Assembly (NCBI RefSeq): GCF_003268655.1
Contig: NZ_CP029642.1
Location: 2,976,001-3,040,000 of the forward strand
Source: Arthrobacter dokdonellae
Lineage (GTDB): Bacteria > Actinomycetota > Actinomycetes > Actinomycetales > Micrococcaceae
DNA length: 64,000 nt
Direction: 5' to 3'
Shown: positions 55,917 through 64,000 of the stretch, piece by piece
How positions within the stretch are numbered: position 1 is the stretch's first letter
How the letters are laid out: every line of letters starts with the position of its first letter
Program-made: the position numbers and the translations under genes
The notes under the pieces: generated by a model
Told to the model about the DNA's origin: nothing
The model's input: the letters and a program-made list of their open reading frames with translations, nothing else
Database searches by the model: none

Positions 55917-56777
55917 TTAGTGCGCTGCTCTCAGGAACGGTTCGATCCGCCGTTCTCCTGTCGGGGTGCCGACGGCATCGATTTTGAGTGATTCGAGGAA
56001 GAACCGTGTCAGATTGCTCAGGCGGGGAGAACTTCGATCGGCCGCCCATTGGAGTGGTCGCAGGATCGATGGAGGGATGCGCAGAATGTGCTGACGGCGA
56101 CCTGCGACGCTGAAGGCTAGTTCTTCAAGTTCGCGGTAGCTGAGAATGTCGGGGCCGCCGATGTCCCAGCTCGCCGATGGTTCGGCAAGATGTTCGACGA
56201 TGAATTCGGCGAGATCAGCGCCATGGATGGGGTTAATTTTCGCGGTACCGTCGCCGAGGGTGAATCCGAACCCTCGCCTGGCCATGAGCAGGAAATCGGT
56301 GACATCGGAGAAGTAGCCGGAGGGGTTGACGATCTGAGCTGCTACACGGCTGCGGCGCAGCGTTTCCGAGAACGCGTGCTTGGAACGCATGGTCAAGGAC
56401 GTGCCGCTCTGGCAGTGCAAGACGTTGACGTAGAGGAAGGACACCACCTCATGGCGCTCTGCGTCCTCAAGCAGGCGCAGGTTGCCGAGGAAGTCGATAT
56501 CCCACGGACTCGCGTTCTGCCGGGTGACTCCCAGAGCGGAGACGACGCGGTCGGCGCCCTGGCAGGCATCCATGAGCGTCGAGGAGTCCGTGTAGTCAAC
56601 GATTCTCCACTCGGCAACGTGGCCATGCAGCGACGGCGCACCGAACGCACCCGGGGCTTCCGCACGCTCCCGCGAGCGAACCAGCGCACGCACCCGATAA
56701 CCTCGCAAGTCGAGCACGTCGACGACATGTCGTCCGACATAGCCGGTGGCGCCCGCGACAACGATCGTCTCGCTCAT
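55917..56777 (-). CDS. NAD(P)-binding protein, NmrA/atypical SDR type
   Basis: A 286-residue Rossmann protein: VVAGATGYVGRHVVDVLDLR (glycine motif near residue 10), RALVRSRE, GADRVVSALG, and the downstream NPIHGADLAEFIVEHLAEP and WDIGGPDILSYRELEELAF pattern of NmrA-like SDRs. The classical YxxxK is not evident, so it may be a regulatory or atypical oxidoreductase. I prefer the ATG at 56777 (GGAAAGG upstream) over the GTG at 56786. Its promoter region carries the inverted repeat at 56839. Confidence 0.82.
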   Translation of the reverse strand: MSETIVVAGATGYVGRHVVDVLDLRGYRVRALVRSRERAEAPGAFGAPSLHGHVAEWRIVDYTDSSTLMDACQGADRVVSALGVTRQNASPWDIDFLGNLRLLEDAERHEVVSFLYVNVLHCQSGTSLTMRSKHAFSETLRRSRVAAQIVNPSGYFSDVTDFLLMARRGFGFTLGDGTAKINPIHGADLAEFIVEHLAEPSASWDIGGPDILSYRELEELAFSVAGRRQHILRIPPSILRPLQWAADRSSPRLSNLTRFFLESLKIDAVGTPTGERRIEPFLRAAH

Positions 56778-56838
56778 GGATGTCACCTTTCCGGTACCGC
56801 GTTGAACTCACTTGCCGTCGAAACGACGGGAACTGCGC

Positions 56839-56893
56839 AATATTGCGGTGATTGCAACCATCGCTCACTAAGTGCTGCAACCACCGCAATATT
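56839..56893. promoter_or_regulatory. Long-spaced inverted repeat upstream of the NmrA-like gene
   Basis: AATATTGCGGTG (56839-56850) and CACCGCAATATT (56882-56893) are perfect 12-bp complements. The left arm overlaps the exact palindrome CGCAATATTGCG at 56836-56847. The site is 60-115 bp upstream of the NmrA-like gene, suitable for a dimeric regulator at two sites with looping or for a stem. The cognate regulator is not in view. Confidence 0.5.
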
Positions 56894-56999
56894 TCAAGAA
56901 GCGTCGATCAATACGTCAAACTGACGGGTGATCGACACGATACCTCTTTGAACCGGAATCGCCGAGTGCCTGTGATGCTCGTTGGTGTGCGAGGCAGAA

Positions 57000-57854
57000 T
57001 CAAGCCATGGCTGCTTGTTGGGCCGCCTCGTCCGACGTCGCCGCAGTTCCAAACCGTCGTTGTTCTCTACGCTCGATCGCTCCCGCGAGCAGGGACAGTC
57101 CGATATTGACAAGCATGAACAGGATCGCGGCGACGGACAGTGCTTGGAGTGCGGACTGGCTGTAGTACGACCCGATTAACGTTGCCGTGTGCAGCAGTTC
57201 CAGATAACCGCCGAGGACATAGGCCAGTGCCGTTCCCTTGAATATGATCACCATTTGGCTCACCATCGCCGGGCTCATCGATCGCAGTGCTTGTGGCAGC
57301 AGGACCAGCCAAATGGTTCGGATCGGGGAGAATCCAAGCGCGGTCGCCGCTTCTGATTGGCCGTGCGGCAGCGCTTGAACGCCTGCTCGTATCAGATCTC
57401 CAATAACCGCCCCACTGTAGAGCGTGAGCGCGATGACCAGAAACCAGAAGTCCGGGAGCTGCACGCCCCAGGTCGGCAGCATCAGCGAGGTAAAGAACAG
57501 AAGGAGCAGCACGGGAATGCAGTTGAAGATCGCGGTATAGCCCATGCAAAAGCGGCGAAGCACCCAGGACGGCGAGAGGAGACCGAACGCTAGCAGGCAT
57601 CCAACCACCATCGATAGGATCATGGCTGTGACTGCAGCGGTGAGATTGTTGAGAAGGCCTGCTCCAAGAAGTCTCCACATCCCCCATTGGGAGAATGGTG
57701 CCCACGCCGAGGCACTGAAAACGTCGTGGGCGCTGAGCTCAACGATCACCCATAGGCCGATGACCAGGACGGCCACACAGGTAGCGATCTCCAAGAGTCG
57801 GTGCCGGCGGCGGGCTCGCGGACCGGGCTCATCGAAAAATGTTGTGAAACTCAT
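57000..57854 (-). CDS. gluD: Glutamate-type ABC importer, permease 2
   Basis: A 284-residue amino-acid permease: about five membrane helices and the cytoplasmic ATPase-contact loop EAATALGFSPIRTIWLVLLPQA (EAA motif). The ATG at 57854 overlaps the gluC stop (ATGA). Gene order ATPase, binding protein, permease, permease matches gluABCD of corynebacteria. Confidence 0.87.
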   Translation of the reverse strand: MSFTTFFDEPGPRARRRHRLLEIATCVAVLVIGLWVIVELSAHDVFSASAWAPFSQWGMWRLLGAGLLNNLTAAVTAMILSMVVGCLLAFGLLSPSWVLRRFCMGYTAIFNCIPVLLLLFFTSLMLPTWGVQLPDFWFLVIALTLYSGAVIGDLIRAGVQALPHGQSEAATALGFSPIRTIWLVLLPQALRSMSPAMVSQMVIIFKGTALAYVLGGYLELLHTATLIGSYYSQSALQALSVAAILFMLVNIGLSLLAGAIERREQRRFGTAATSDEAAQQAAMA

Positions 57855-58495
57855 CTGCTGAATGCCACCTTTCTGTCGAGGGCCGTGACCAGTCGCGTTA
57901 ACAGGAGGCCGATCACGATATAGGCAACTGCGGCGCCCCCCAGCATGATGAAAGGCTGCACTTCGTCGATGGCGATTTTGTCGGCGGTGAAAGTCAATTC
58001 AGCGACTCCCACCACTGCAGCCACGGAGGTGTTCTTGACCATCATGATCAAGACATTTCCCATTGGTTGAATCATGGATGCGAATGCCTGGGGCAGGATC
58101 AGACGCTGCATGGATCCGATTGGGGAGAAGCCTAGAGCCCGACTTGCTTCCAGCTCCCCTCGGCTTACAGTGTTAAGACCAGAACGCAGTGTTTCACTGA
58201 TGAACGGTGCCGTGTAGATGATGAGAACGATCGCCGCCGACGTGAACAAGGAATATTGAATGCCCAAAAGTGGAAGTCCAAAGACGAATAGCACCATTTG
58301 GACGGGCAGCGGGATGTTACGGAAAACCAACACATAGATGCTGGCGATGGTACGCAAGGTGCGAATCGGACTTGCACGAAGCGCAGCAAGGACGATGCCG
58401 AGAACCATGGCTCCTGCCCATCCGAGCGCAATCAGCGCCAGGGTGAGCAGGATGCCAAGGCCGAACTCAGGAAGATGCGGTAGGAGAAATGACAT
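57851..58495 (-). CDS. gluC: Glutamate-type ABC importer, permease 1
   Basis: A 214-residue permease of the His/Glu/Gln/Arg/opine family: five helices with FRNIPLPVQMVLFVFGLPLL and the EAA loop SRALGFSPIGSMQRLILPQA. It pairs with gluD as the transmembrane channel. It lies 23 bp after the binding-protein gene. Confidence 0.87.
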   Translation of the reverse strand: MSFLLPHLPEFGLGILLTLALIALGWAGAMVLGIVLAALRASPIRTLRTIASIYVLVFRNIPLPVQMVLFVFGLPLLGIQYSLFTSAAIVLIIYTAPFISETLRSGLNTVSRGELEASRALGFSPIGSMQRLILPQAFASMIQPMGNVLIMMVKNTSVAAVVGVAELTFTADKIAIDEVQPFIMLGGAAVAYIVIGLLLTRLVTALDRKVAFSR

Positions 58496-58518
58496 GAGTC
58501 TCTGCCTCTGTGTGCTGG

Positions 58519-59406
58519 CTAGTAGAGAATGGGCGGAGGCGTCGGGCTGTCGTGCGTGAGCTTGCCGACTGTGTCCTTATAGATCTTCGTCCAGTCGCCG
58601 CCGGTCTCCACCTTCTTCAAGAAGCTATCCAGGTAGTCGTGAAATACTTTGTCCCCCTTAGGCAGTCCAATGGAGTCGTTGTCGGATGCCGGCTTGCCGT
58701 CCTTGAGCAGATCACCTTTCGCCATATCGAATTTTCCTGGATTCTGGCTCATAAGGCCGAGAAGAATCGAGTTAGTCGTCGCCACTCCGTCGACGCGCTT
58801 CTGTTCGAGCGCCTGCATGCACTCGGTGATCGTTCCGAAGGTGATGAGCTTGGCGCTCGGGGCATTCTGCGGAACCATCGCCACCGCTCCGGAACCCGCC
58901 GTGACGCAAATGTTCTTGCCATTCATGTCTGAGGGCTGATTGATCTCCGTGTAGCCCTTTCGCACCATGACGGTCACCGGACTCATCAGGTAGGGTCCGG
59001 CGAAGTCGACCGCAGCCTGACGTTTCGGGTTAGGCGGGTACGTTGCGATGACAACGTCGACCTTGTGCTGTTGGAGGAATGCTTCACGGTCGGCGCTGGT
59101 TACCGTCACGTATTGGATATTCGCGGCGCTGCCGGTGAGGTCTTTGGCAAGAAGCCCCGCGAGCTCGATATCCATTCCTTCCAGCTGTCCGGTCACTGGA
59201 TTCTTCATTCCGAAGAGGGGGAAGTCGTCTTTGACGGCAACAATGACTTTGCCGCGTTCCTGGATTTTGGCCATGGTACTTCCGGCCGGAAAGGTCTGAG
59301 CTTTTTGGGCGGCGGCGGTTGGCGTGGAGGTACCGCCGCAAGCGGTCAGCCCCGTGGCGACCAATGCCACCATGGCCAAAGCTGTCAAATGACGGAATCT
59401 TTTCAT
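58519..59406 (-). CDS. gluB: Glutamate-type ABC importer, solute-binding lipoprotein
   Basis: A 295-residue binding protein. The signal peptide ends in the lipobox LTACG (lipidated Cys23). The mature part follows the amino-acid-binding SBP_bac_3 fold: VIVAVKDDFPLFGMKNPVTG, LEGMDIELAGLLAKDLTG, CVTAGSGAVAMV. The length equals that of corynebacterial GluB. RBS AGGAG precedes the ATG. It delivers glutamate or a related acidic amino acid; specificity is inferred from family and order only. Confidence 0.85.
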   Translation of the reverse strand: MKRFRHLTALAMVALVATGLTACGGTSTPTAAAQKAQTFPAGSTMAKIQERGKVIVAVKDDFPLFGMKNPVTGQLEGMDIELAGLLAKDLTGSAANIQYVTVTSADREAFLQQHKVDVVIATYPPNPKRQAAVDFAGPYLMSPVTVMVRKGYTEINQPSDMNGKNICVTAGSGAVAMVPQNAPSAKLITFGTITECMQALEQKRVDGVATTNSILLGLMSQNPGKFDMAKGDLLKDGKPASDNDSIGLPKGDKVFHDYLDSFLKKVETGGDWTKIYKDTVGKLTHDSPTPPPILY

Positions 59407-59475
59407 CTTTATTTCTCCTTAAATTGTTTTGCTCGGGAAGCCGGTTTTGCGTCGGCCGGCTGTGGGTTTGCTGAC

Positions 59476-60222
59476 TTAGTGCACCGATGAGAGAAAATCT
59501 CGTGCACGCTCACTTGCCGGGGCAGTGAAGAATGTGTCTGGGTCTGCGACCTCGAGGACTGCGCCGTCGGCCATAAAAACGATGCGGTCCGCGCATGATT
59601 TCGCGAACGACATCTCGTGGGTGACGACAATCATGGTCGTTCCTCCTTCCGCCAGCTGACGCATGACCTCGAGGACCTCTTGAGTGGCTTCCGGGTCCAG
59701 AGCAGACGTCGGCTCATCGAAGAGAATGACCTTGGGATCCATGGCAAGGGCCCGAGCAATTGCGACTCGTTGGGATTGACCCCCGGATAGCTGCACGGGC
59801 AATGCGTTGGCCTTTGACCGGATTCCCACCATTTCGAGCAGCTCGTAGGCCCGTGCCTGGCTCGATGCCTTGTCTTGACGCAAAATTTTTCGCGGGGCCA
59901 AGGTGACGTTGTCCAGAATCGACATGTGGGCGAACAGGTTGAACGACTGAAAGACCATGCCGACCTCCGTTCGAAATTGGTAGAGTTCCTTGCCTTCAAC
60001 CGGTTGAGGTTTCCCGTCAATCAATATCGACCCCTCGTCGATGGTCTCAAGACGATTGACGGTTCGGCACAAAGTGGACTTTCCCGAGCCGGAGGGTCCG
60101 ACGATCACCACGACTTCCCCGTGCCCTACCGTGAGGTTGATATTGCGAAGTGCTTGCAGATCGCCGAAACGTTTTCCGACCCCGCGGAACTCGACAACGG
60201 GGTTCTCGGGTTCATGAATCAT
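59476..60222 (-). CDS. gluA: Glutamate-type ABC importer, ATPase
   Basis: A 248-residue ATPase: Walker A GPSGSGKSTLCRTVN, Q-loop MVFQSFNLFAHMSILDNVTL, signature LSGGQSQRVAIARALAMDP (Ser where most polar-amino-acid importers have Gln), Walker B VILFDEPTSALDPE, H-loop VVTHEM. RBS GAAGGAG. It is preceded by the TctC-like gene with a 99-bp gap on the same strand. Confidence 0.9.
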   Translation of the reverse strand: MIHEPENPVVEFRGVGKRFGDLQALRNINLTVGHGEVVVIVGPSGSGKSTLCRTVNRLETIDEGSILIDGKPQPVEGKELYQFRTEVGMVFQSFNLFAHMSILDNVTLAPRKILRQDKASSQARAYELLEMVGIRSKANALPVQLSGGQSQRVAIARALAMDPKVILFDEPTSALDPEATQEVLEVMRQLAEGGTTMIVVTHEMSFAKSCADRIVFMADGAVLEVADPDTFFTAPASERARDFLSSVH

Positions 60223-60321
60223 GATGCATTCTCCTTCTGTAGGCAGCGTTAAGGGCGCGCAACGGTATAAGGCTGTCGCCGAATAAGCGCGCCGGAGGTA
60301 TGTCTTGCTTTTAGGGTGTCG

Positions 60322-61308
60322 TCAGGCCTTTGCCGGGAAGCCAAGCTGTTTCATGGTCGCGGCCTCAAGCCGTTCCTGTTGTTTGAGGAACTGGGCAAAC
60401 GCGTCGCCAGTGATGAACACGTCCGTCCACTCGTTATCGACAAGAGCCTGCTTCCATTGCTGCGATTGGTGCAACTTGGTCAGGATGTCGATGAGCCTGG
60501 CCCGGTCCTCGGCTGAAATCCCTGGGGGCGCCAGCACGCCGTGCCAATTCATGAAGACTAAGTCGATGCCAGCCTCCTTCAACGTGGGAGCGAGGGTCTC
60601 CCCTGTCCGGTCCTTCGCGGAGACCGCGAGAACCCGGAGCTGCCCGGCAGTGATCTGATCTCGATATTCCGCGAAGCCCGTGGCCCCGAAAGCAATCCTG
60701 TGATTGAGCAGTGCCGGAAGCATCTGTCCATCGCCGGCAAAGGGAACGTATTTTACGGTCGAAGTTGCGATGCCAATGATGTGAGCCAGTTCCATGGGGA
60801 ACAGGTAGTTCGGGCCTCCCCGAGACGATCCACCACCGACCTTGAGACTGACAGGATCCGCTTTCCACGCTGAGATCAAGTCAGCAATGCTCTTGTATGG
60901 CGAGTCGGCGGGTACAACAACCACTTCGGGTTCTTCGGTGAGGAGGGCCAGAGCGGTGGCATCCGACGGACGGCAATTCGAGACGCTGCCGTAACACGCG
61001 CCGACCATGCCCAAACCCATCATCATCATCAGATTCGCGTTGCCGGACTCCTTCAAGAGACGCTCCATGGCGATTGTCTCATCGTCTCCCACCACATTGA
61101 AGACATCGATGTGGCCGGTAGTCCCGGTCTTCTCCATAATGTTCGTCACCGTGCGGGCTGCGATGTCATATCCGCCCCCCGGGGTGTTGGGCACCATCAT
61201 GGAAAGCTCGTGAAGCTGATCGCTTTCCCCCCAAAAGGCCGAACATCCGTTGAGCGTCACGCAGATAATCAGAGCAGTTGCGAAGGTCCGCAGTGATCGT
61301 TTGATCAT
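60322..61308 (-). CDS. TctC-like (Bug) solute-binding lipoprotein
   Basis: A 328-residue binding protein of the tripartite tricarboxylate (TctC/Bug) type. A lipobox LNGCS (Cys22) ends the signal peptide; VPNTPGGGYDIAARTVTNIM is the typical N-terminal ligand loop, and FMNWHGVLAPPGISAEDRAR the C-terminal motif. I start it at the ATG at 61308 (AAGGAG). The usual membrane partners TctA and TctB are absent from this window, and the next genes encode an amino-acid ABC importer. It is divergent from the CitA-like kinase, for which it may be a periplasmic co-sensor or target. Confidence 0.87.
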   Translation of the reverse strand: MIKRSLRTFATALIICVTLNGCSAFWGESDQLHELSMMVPNTPGGGYDIAARTVTNIMEKTGTTGHIDVFNVVGDDETIAMERLLKESGNANLMMMMGLGMVGACYGSVSNCRPSDATALALLTEEPEVVVVPADSPYKSIADLISAWKADPVSLKVGGGSSRGGPNYLFPMELAHIIGIATSTVKYVPFAGDGQMLPALLNHRIAFGATGFAEYRDQITAGQLRVLAVSAKDRTGETLAPTLKEAGIDLVFMNWHGVLAPPGISAEDRARLIDILTKLHQSQQWKQALVDNEWTDVFITGDAFAQFLKQQERLEAATMKQLGFPAKA

Positions 61309-61419
61309 TGTGTGCTCCTTCGCGTCCGTGTCGGCAACCATTTAGTTGCGACTACTATTAGAGTCTGAAGGCGACAGTGCTCGATGTCACTATTAGCCAA
61401 TTAAAGAAGGTTATGGTCT

Positions 61420-63021
61420 TTGTGGTCACGCGCAGCTCCCCGCCGACGAATGTCGTTATCTGGCCGCGTCTTCCTTCTTCAGCTTGCTGTAATCACGGCG
61501 GTTCTCCTCGCGGTGACGTTCGTTTCGGTTGCTCAGTCACGAGCCGACTTCCGTGAGGTACAGGGCCAGCGCATGCTGGCCAGCGCAGAAAGTTTCGCGT
61601 CCACGCCGATCGTGGCCAGTCAGATCGGTACGCCGCAGGCGTCCCTGGTGCTCGCCCCCGATATGGAGCGGACCAGGTCTTTGTCGAATGCGTCGGTCGT
61701 GGCGATCGCAGACTCCGGTGGCACAGTAATTGCGTCGTCTGATCCGACGACTGTCGGAACGCATACGGATTTCGTGGCGGCCAAGGCGTTGCAGGGCCGT
61801 GCGTGGACCGGTGACATCGCCAGCGGTGGGGAGCAGTCCATTGTGGCCAACGTTCCGGTGCTCCGCGATGACGGTAGCGTGGCTGGCATCATTGTCGTAG
61901 CCGAGGAATACCCGCCGGTCGGCACGGAGCTGGAAGCGGCAGTTCCTGGTCTTCTGCTCTTCCTTGGAATCGGGGCAGGGTTGGGGGTCCTGGGTTCGTG
62001 GGTGCTTTCTGGACTTGTGCGTCGCGGCACACGTGGTCTGGAACCACATGAGATCGCGGAGCTTGCCGATCATCGCGAGGCGCTGCTGTACAGCATCCGC
62101 GAGGGGGTCATCGGAGTAGGAGCCGACGGCAAAGTCACGGTGCTTAACAAGAGCGCGATGGAACTGCTGAACCTCCCGCCGGAGTCTGCCGGCGCCCGCA
62201 TCCTCGACCTCCCCGTCGGCAACCAAATTCGCAGCAGCCTGCTCGAGACCACCGACAATGCAGAGACAGCCCTCGTCACGGATACGCGCATCCTTGTTCT
62301 CAACCGCAGGGCGGTTGTGAGCCGCGGTCGTTACATGGGCACGGTGACAACGTTGCGAGACCGCACGGAGCTGGCAGAGCTGCGAAGCCAACTGGCCATG
62401 AACCAAAGCATCACCGAGACCATGCGTGCACAGACGCATGAGTTCTTTAACCACCTCCACACCGTTTCGGGGCTAGTGCAACTTGGAGAATTCAATGAAG
62501 TGAGGCAGTTCATCGGAACTCTCACCCGCCGCAGCGCAGAAATCACCCAGGACATATCCCAGCGCATCGAAGATCCGACCGTGACGGCTCTCCTCGTAGC
62601 CAAGACAAGCCTCGCCAGGGAATCAGGGATCGCCCTCCAACTCTCAGAGGACTCGGGCGTCGGCCCTCTGGGCCCATCGCTGGCAGCCGATGTCATCACG
62701 GTTCTTGGTAATCTGATCGACAATGCCGTAGACGCGACCGCGGGGCTTTCTGACATTGCCATCGCCGTCGGCCTACACGACAATGGCACGATGATTACCC
62801 TTAGCGTCTCCGACCCCGGGCCTGGAATTCCCGAGGATCTCGAGCAGCGCATCTTCAGTCGCGGCTTCACTACCAAACCCCCGGTTTCAGCCGGCCGCGG
62901 CGTTGGGTTGGCACTGGTGCGTCTGGTCTGTTCCCAGCGCGGCGGTGAGGTAACGGTTCGTACCGACAACGGCGCGACTTTCGAGGCTACGCTGCCGTAC
63001 CCTCCGGGGGATCGATCATGA
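61420..63021 (+). CDS. CitA/DcuS-type sensor histidine kinase
   Basis: A 533-residue membrane kinase: helix 1 (VFLLQLAVITAVLLAVTFVS), an extracytoplasmic PAS-like ligand domain, helix 2 (VPGLLLFLGIGAGLGVLGSW), a cytoplasmic PAS, then the phosphoacceptor region RAQTHEFFNHLHTVSGLVQL (His in THEF) and a HATPase_c domain with LGNLIDNAVDA and SDPGPGIP and GRGVGLALVRLVCS. Kinases of this kind sense citrate, C4-dicarboxylates or similar acids. The start is a TTG at 61420 with AAGAAGG upstream, or an ATG ten codons later. It overlaps the response regulator (ATGA). Confidence 0.88.
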   Translation: MWSRAAPRRRMSLSGRVFLLQLAVITAVLLAVTFVSVAQSRADFREVQGQRMLASAESFASTPIVASQIGTPQASLVLAPDMERTRSLSNASVVAIADSGGTVIASSDPTTVGTHTDFVAAKALQGRAWTGDIASGGEQSIVANVPVLRDDGSVAGIIVVAEEYPPVGTELEAAVPGLLLFLGIGAGLGVLGSWVLSGLVRRGTRGLEPHEIAELADHREALLYSIREGVIGVGADGKVTVLNKSAMELLNLPPESAGARILDLPVGNQIRSSLLETTDNAETALVTDTRILVLNRRAVVSRGRYMGTVTTLRDRTELAELRSQLAMNQSITETMRAQTHEFFNHLHTVSGLVQLGEFNEVRQFIGTLTRRSAEITQDISQRIEDPTVTALLVAKTSLARESGIALQLSEDSGVGPLGPSLAADVITVLGNLIDNAVDATAGLSDIAIAVGLHDNGTMITLSVSDPGPGIPEDLEQRIFSRGFTTKPPVSAGRGVGLALVRLVCSQRGGEVTVRTDNGATFEATLPYPPGDRS

Positions 63022-63710
63022 TCCGGGTGCTTGTTCTAGACGACGACTTCAGAGTGGCCCGCATCCACGCCAAGTTCGTCAGCATAACGCCGGGATTTGT
63101 CGTCATCGGCACGGCGCACTCCGGCCGCGAAGCGCTCACCCTGGTCGAGGACCTGTCCCCGGACCTCATCCTCCTCGATGTTCATCTGCCAGACATCAAC
63201 GGTCTCGATCTCCTGCGCCAGTGGCGCGCTGCCGGCGTCGCCATCGACGCCATTGTCGTCACCGCAGCAAGGGAAGCGGAATCCGTACGGGCCGCTCTAG
63301 CCGGCGGCGCCACACACTATCTAATCAAGCCATTCGAATACGACGATCTGGCAGCCGCCCTCCGGCTTTATCAGCAACAGCACCAACGGATAACCTCTCT
63401 TGCATCCGCCTCTCAAGACGACATCGACAAGATCTTCGGCCACACACAGGCCCAAACGAAGTCTCAGCCAGGAATGCTCCCCAAAGGCCTGAGCCTTGAA
63501 ACGTCAAAACTGATCAAAGAAGCACTCACAAACGCAGATGAAATCTCGGCAACCCAATGCGCCGATCTCACCGGCATCTCTCGAGTCAGCGTCAGACGCT
63601 ATCTAGAATACTTCGTGCATGCTGACCTTGCCTCCATCCGGCTACAATACGGGAGCTCCGGCAGACCGACTCGGTACTACTCCATGAGAACGACCCCACG
63701 CTCCAACTAA
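63018..63710 (+). CDS. CitB/DctR-type response regulator
   Basis: A 230-residue regulator: receiver domain with acidic pocket Asp8-Asp10, phospho-Asp54 (ILLDVHLPDINGLDLL) and Lys in HYLIKPFEYDD, then a C-terminal HTH (EISATQCADLTGISRVSVRR, YLEYFV) of the CitB family. It forms a pair with the overlapping kinase and probably activates the divergent tctC-glu operon and perhaps further carrier genes. Confidence 0.9.
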   Translation: MIRVLVLDDDFRVARIHAKFVSITPGFVVIGTAHSGREALTLVEDLSPDLILLDVHLPDINGLDLLRQWRAAGVAIDAIVVTAAREAESVRAALAGGATHYLIKPFEYDDLAAALRLYQQQHQRITSLASASQDDIDKIFGHTQAQTKSQPGMLPKGLSLETSKLIKEALTNADEISATQCADLTGISRVSVRRYLEYFVHADLASIRLQYGSSGRPTRYYSMRTTPRSN

Positions 63711-64000
63711 CACAGCGGTTACTCCCCCACGTCATCGGACCTACTGAAAACGGACGTATCTGATCCAAGGATCCACCGCGGCCTAGGCGGCAACCTACGG
63801 CGCAACCTACCGCCACGAGTACCCATGGTCAACAGCCAGGGGCCCCGATCCGAGTCGCAAGCCATAGCTGAAGTCGTCCAACAGCCCGTCCCGGCCAATG
63901 ATGTGGGGCGGTGTGGCGCCAGCCGAAGGGCGGAAAGGGTTATCCACGCGACCGTCCTTCCCCACTCCCCAAACGAAAAGTCACCAAATTGCGTCTTTCG
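63711..64000. other. Intergenic tail of the window, no gene recognised
   Basis: 290 bases after the response regulator with no supported coding region or RNA. The window ends before the next feature. Confidence 0.5.

Overview
The window is a high-GC stretch that reads as an actinobacterial chromosome (or large plasmid) of the Micrococcaceae, most likely Arthrobacter in the broad sense. The reasons are the closeness in length and layout of the dimethylglycine oxidase at 48900 to the Arthrobacter globiformis enzyme as I remember it (about 830 residues, flavin-linking His48), the gluABCD-type importer, the many actinobacterial IS families, and frequent GTG starts with 4-base stop/start overlaps. 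No rRNA or complete tRNA is present.

Layout. 1-5122: a catabolic cluster with a YtcJ/NfdA-type amidohydrolase (cut by the window edge), an amidase, a sodium:solute symporter broken by an internal deletion, and a divergent PucR regulator. 5861-12449: a five-gene operon (MFS importer, cytosolic sulfatase, nucleoside-hydrolase homologue, ribokinase, LacI regulator) behind a tandem LacI-type operator; this is the best candidate for an undescribed pathway. 12640-18533: a phosphoesterase remnant, two TetR-controlled membrane-protein units with clear operators, and a RelE-like toxin. 18728-23380: a second amidohydrolase with an MFS transporter and a ROK regulator. 23816-35718: a mobile patchwork bounded by two direct repeats that each carry the 3' end of a tRNA; inside are an IS481-family element in a phosphotriesterase-like gene (7-bp target duplication), a ribokinase, an IS701-family element (4-bp duplication), other IS remnants and a third amidohydrolase operon (small membrane protein, symporter, amidohydrolase, MocR regulator).

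36190-40256: a PadR-controlled membrane-protein unit, a DinB-like protein and a graveyard of decayed genes (IS3 transposase, AAA ATPase, KdpE-like regulator). 40257-52108: a glycine-betaine catabolic island: LysR, Rieske monooxygenase and reductase (betaine to dimethylglycine), an MFS carrier, methenyl-THF cyclohydrolase, FolD-like dehydrogenase, formyl-THF hydrolase, dimethylglycine oxidase and a GntR regulator. The C1 unit released as methylene-THF can be oxidised stepwise to formate, which recycles THF. 52538-55081: a Clp-N-domain protein and an HTH protein, divergent from an ABC exporter. 55917-63710: an NAD(P)-binding protein, a glutamate-type ABC importer whose operon is headed by a TctC-like binding protein, and a divergent CitA/CitB-type two-component system.

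The general picture is an accessory, catabolism-rich region built of transporter-enzyme-regulator modules for small amides, sugars, sulfate esters, betaine and organic or amino acids, reshuffled repeatedly by insertion sequences.
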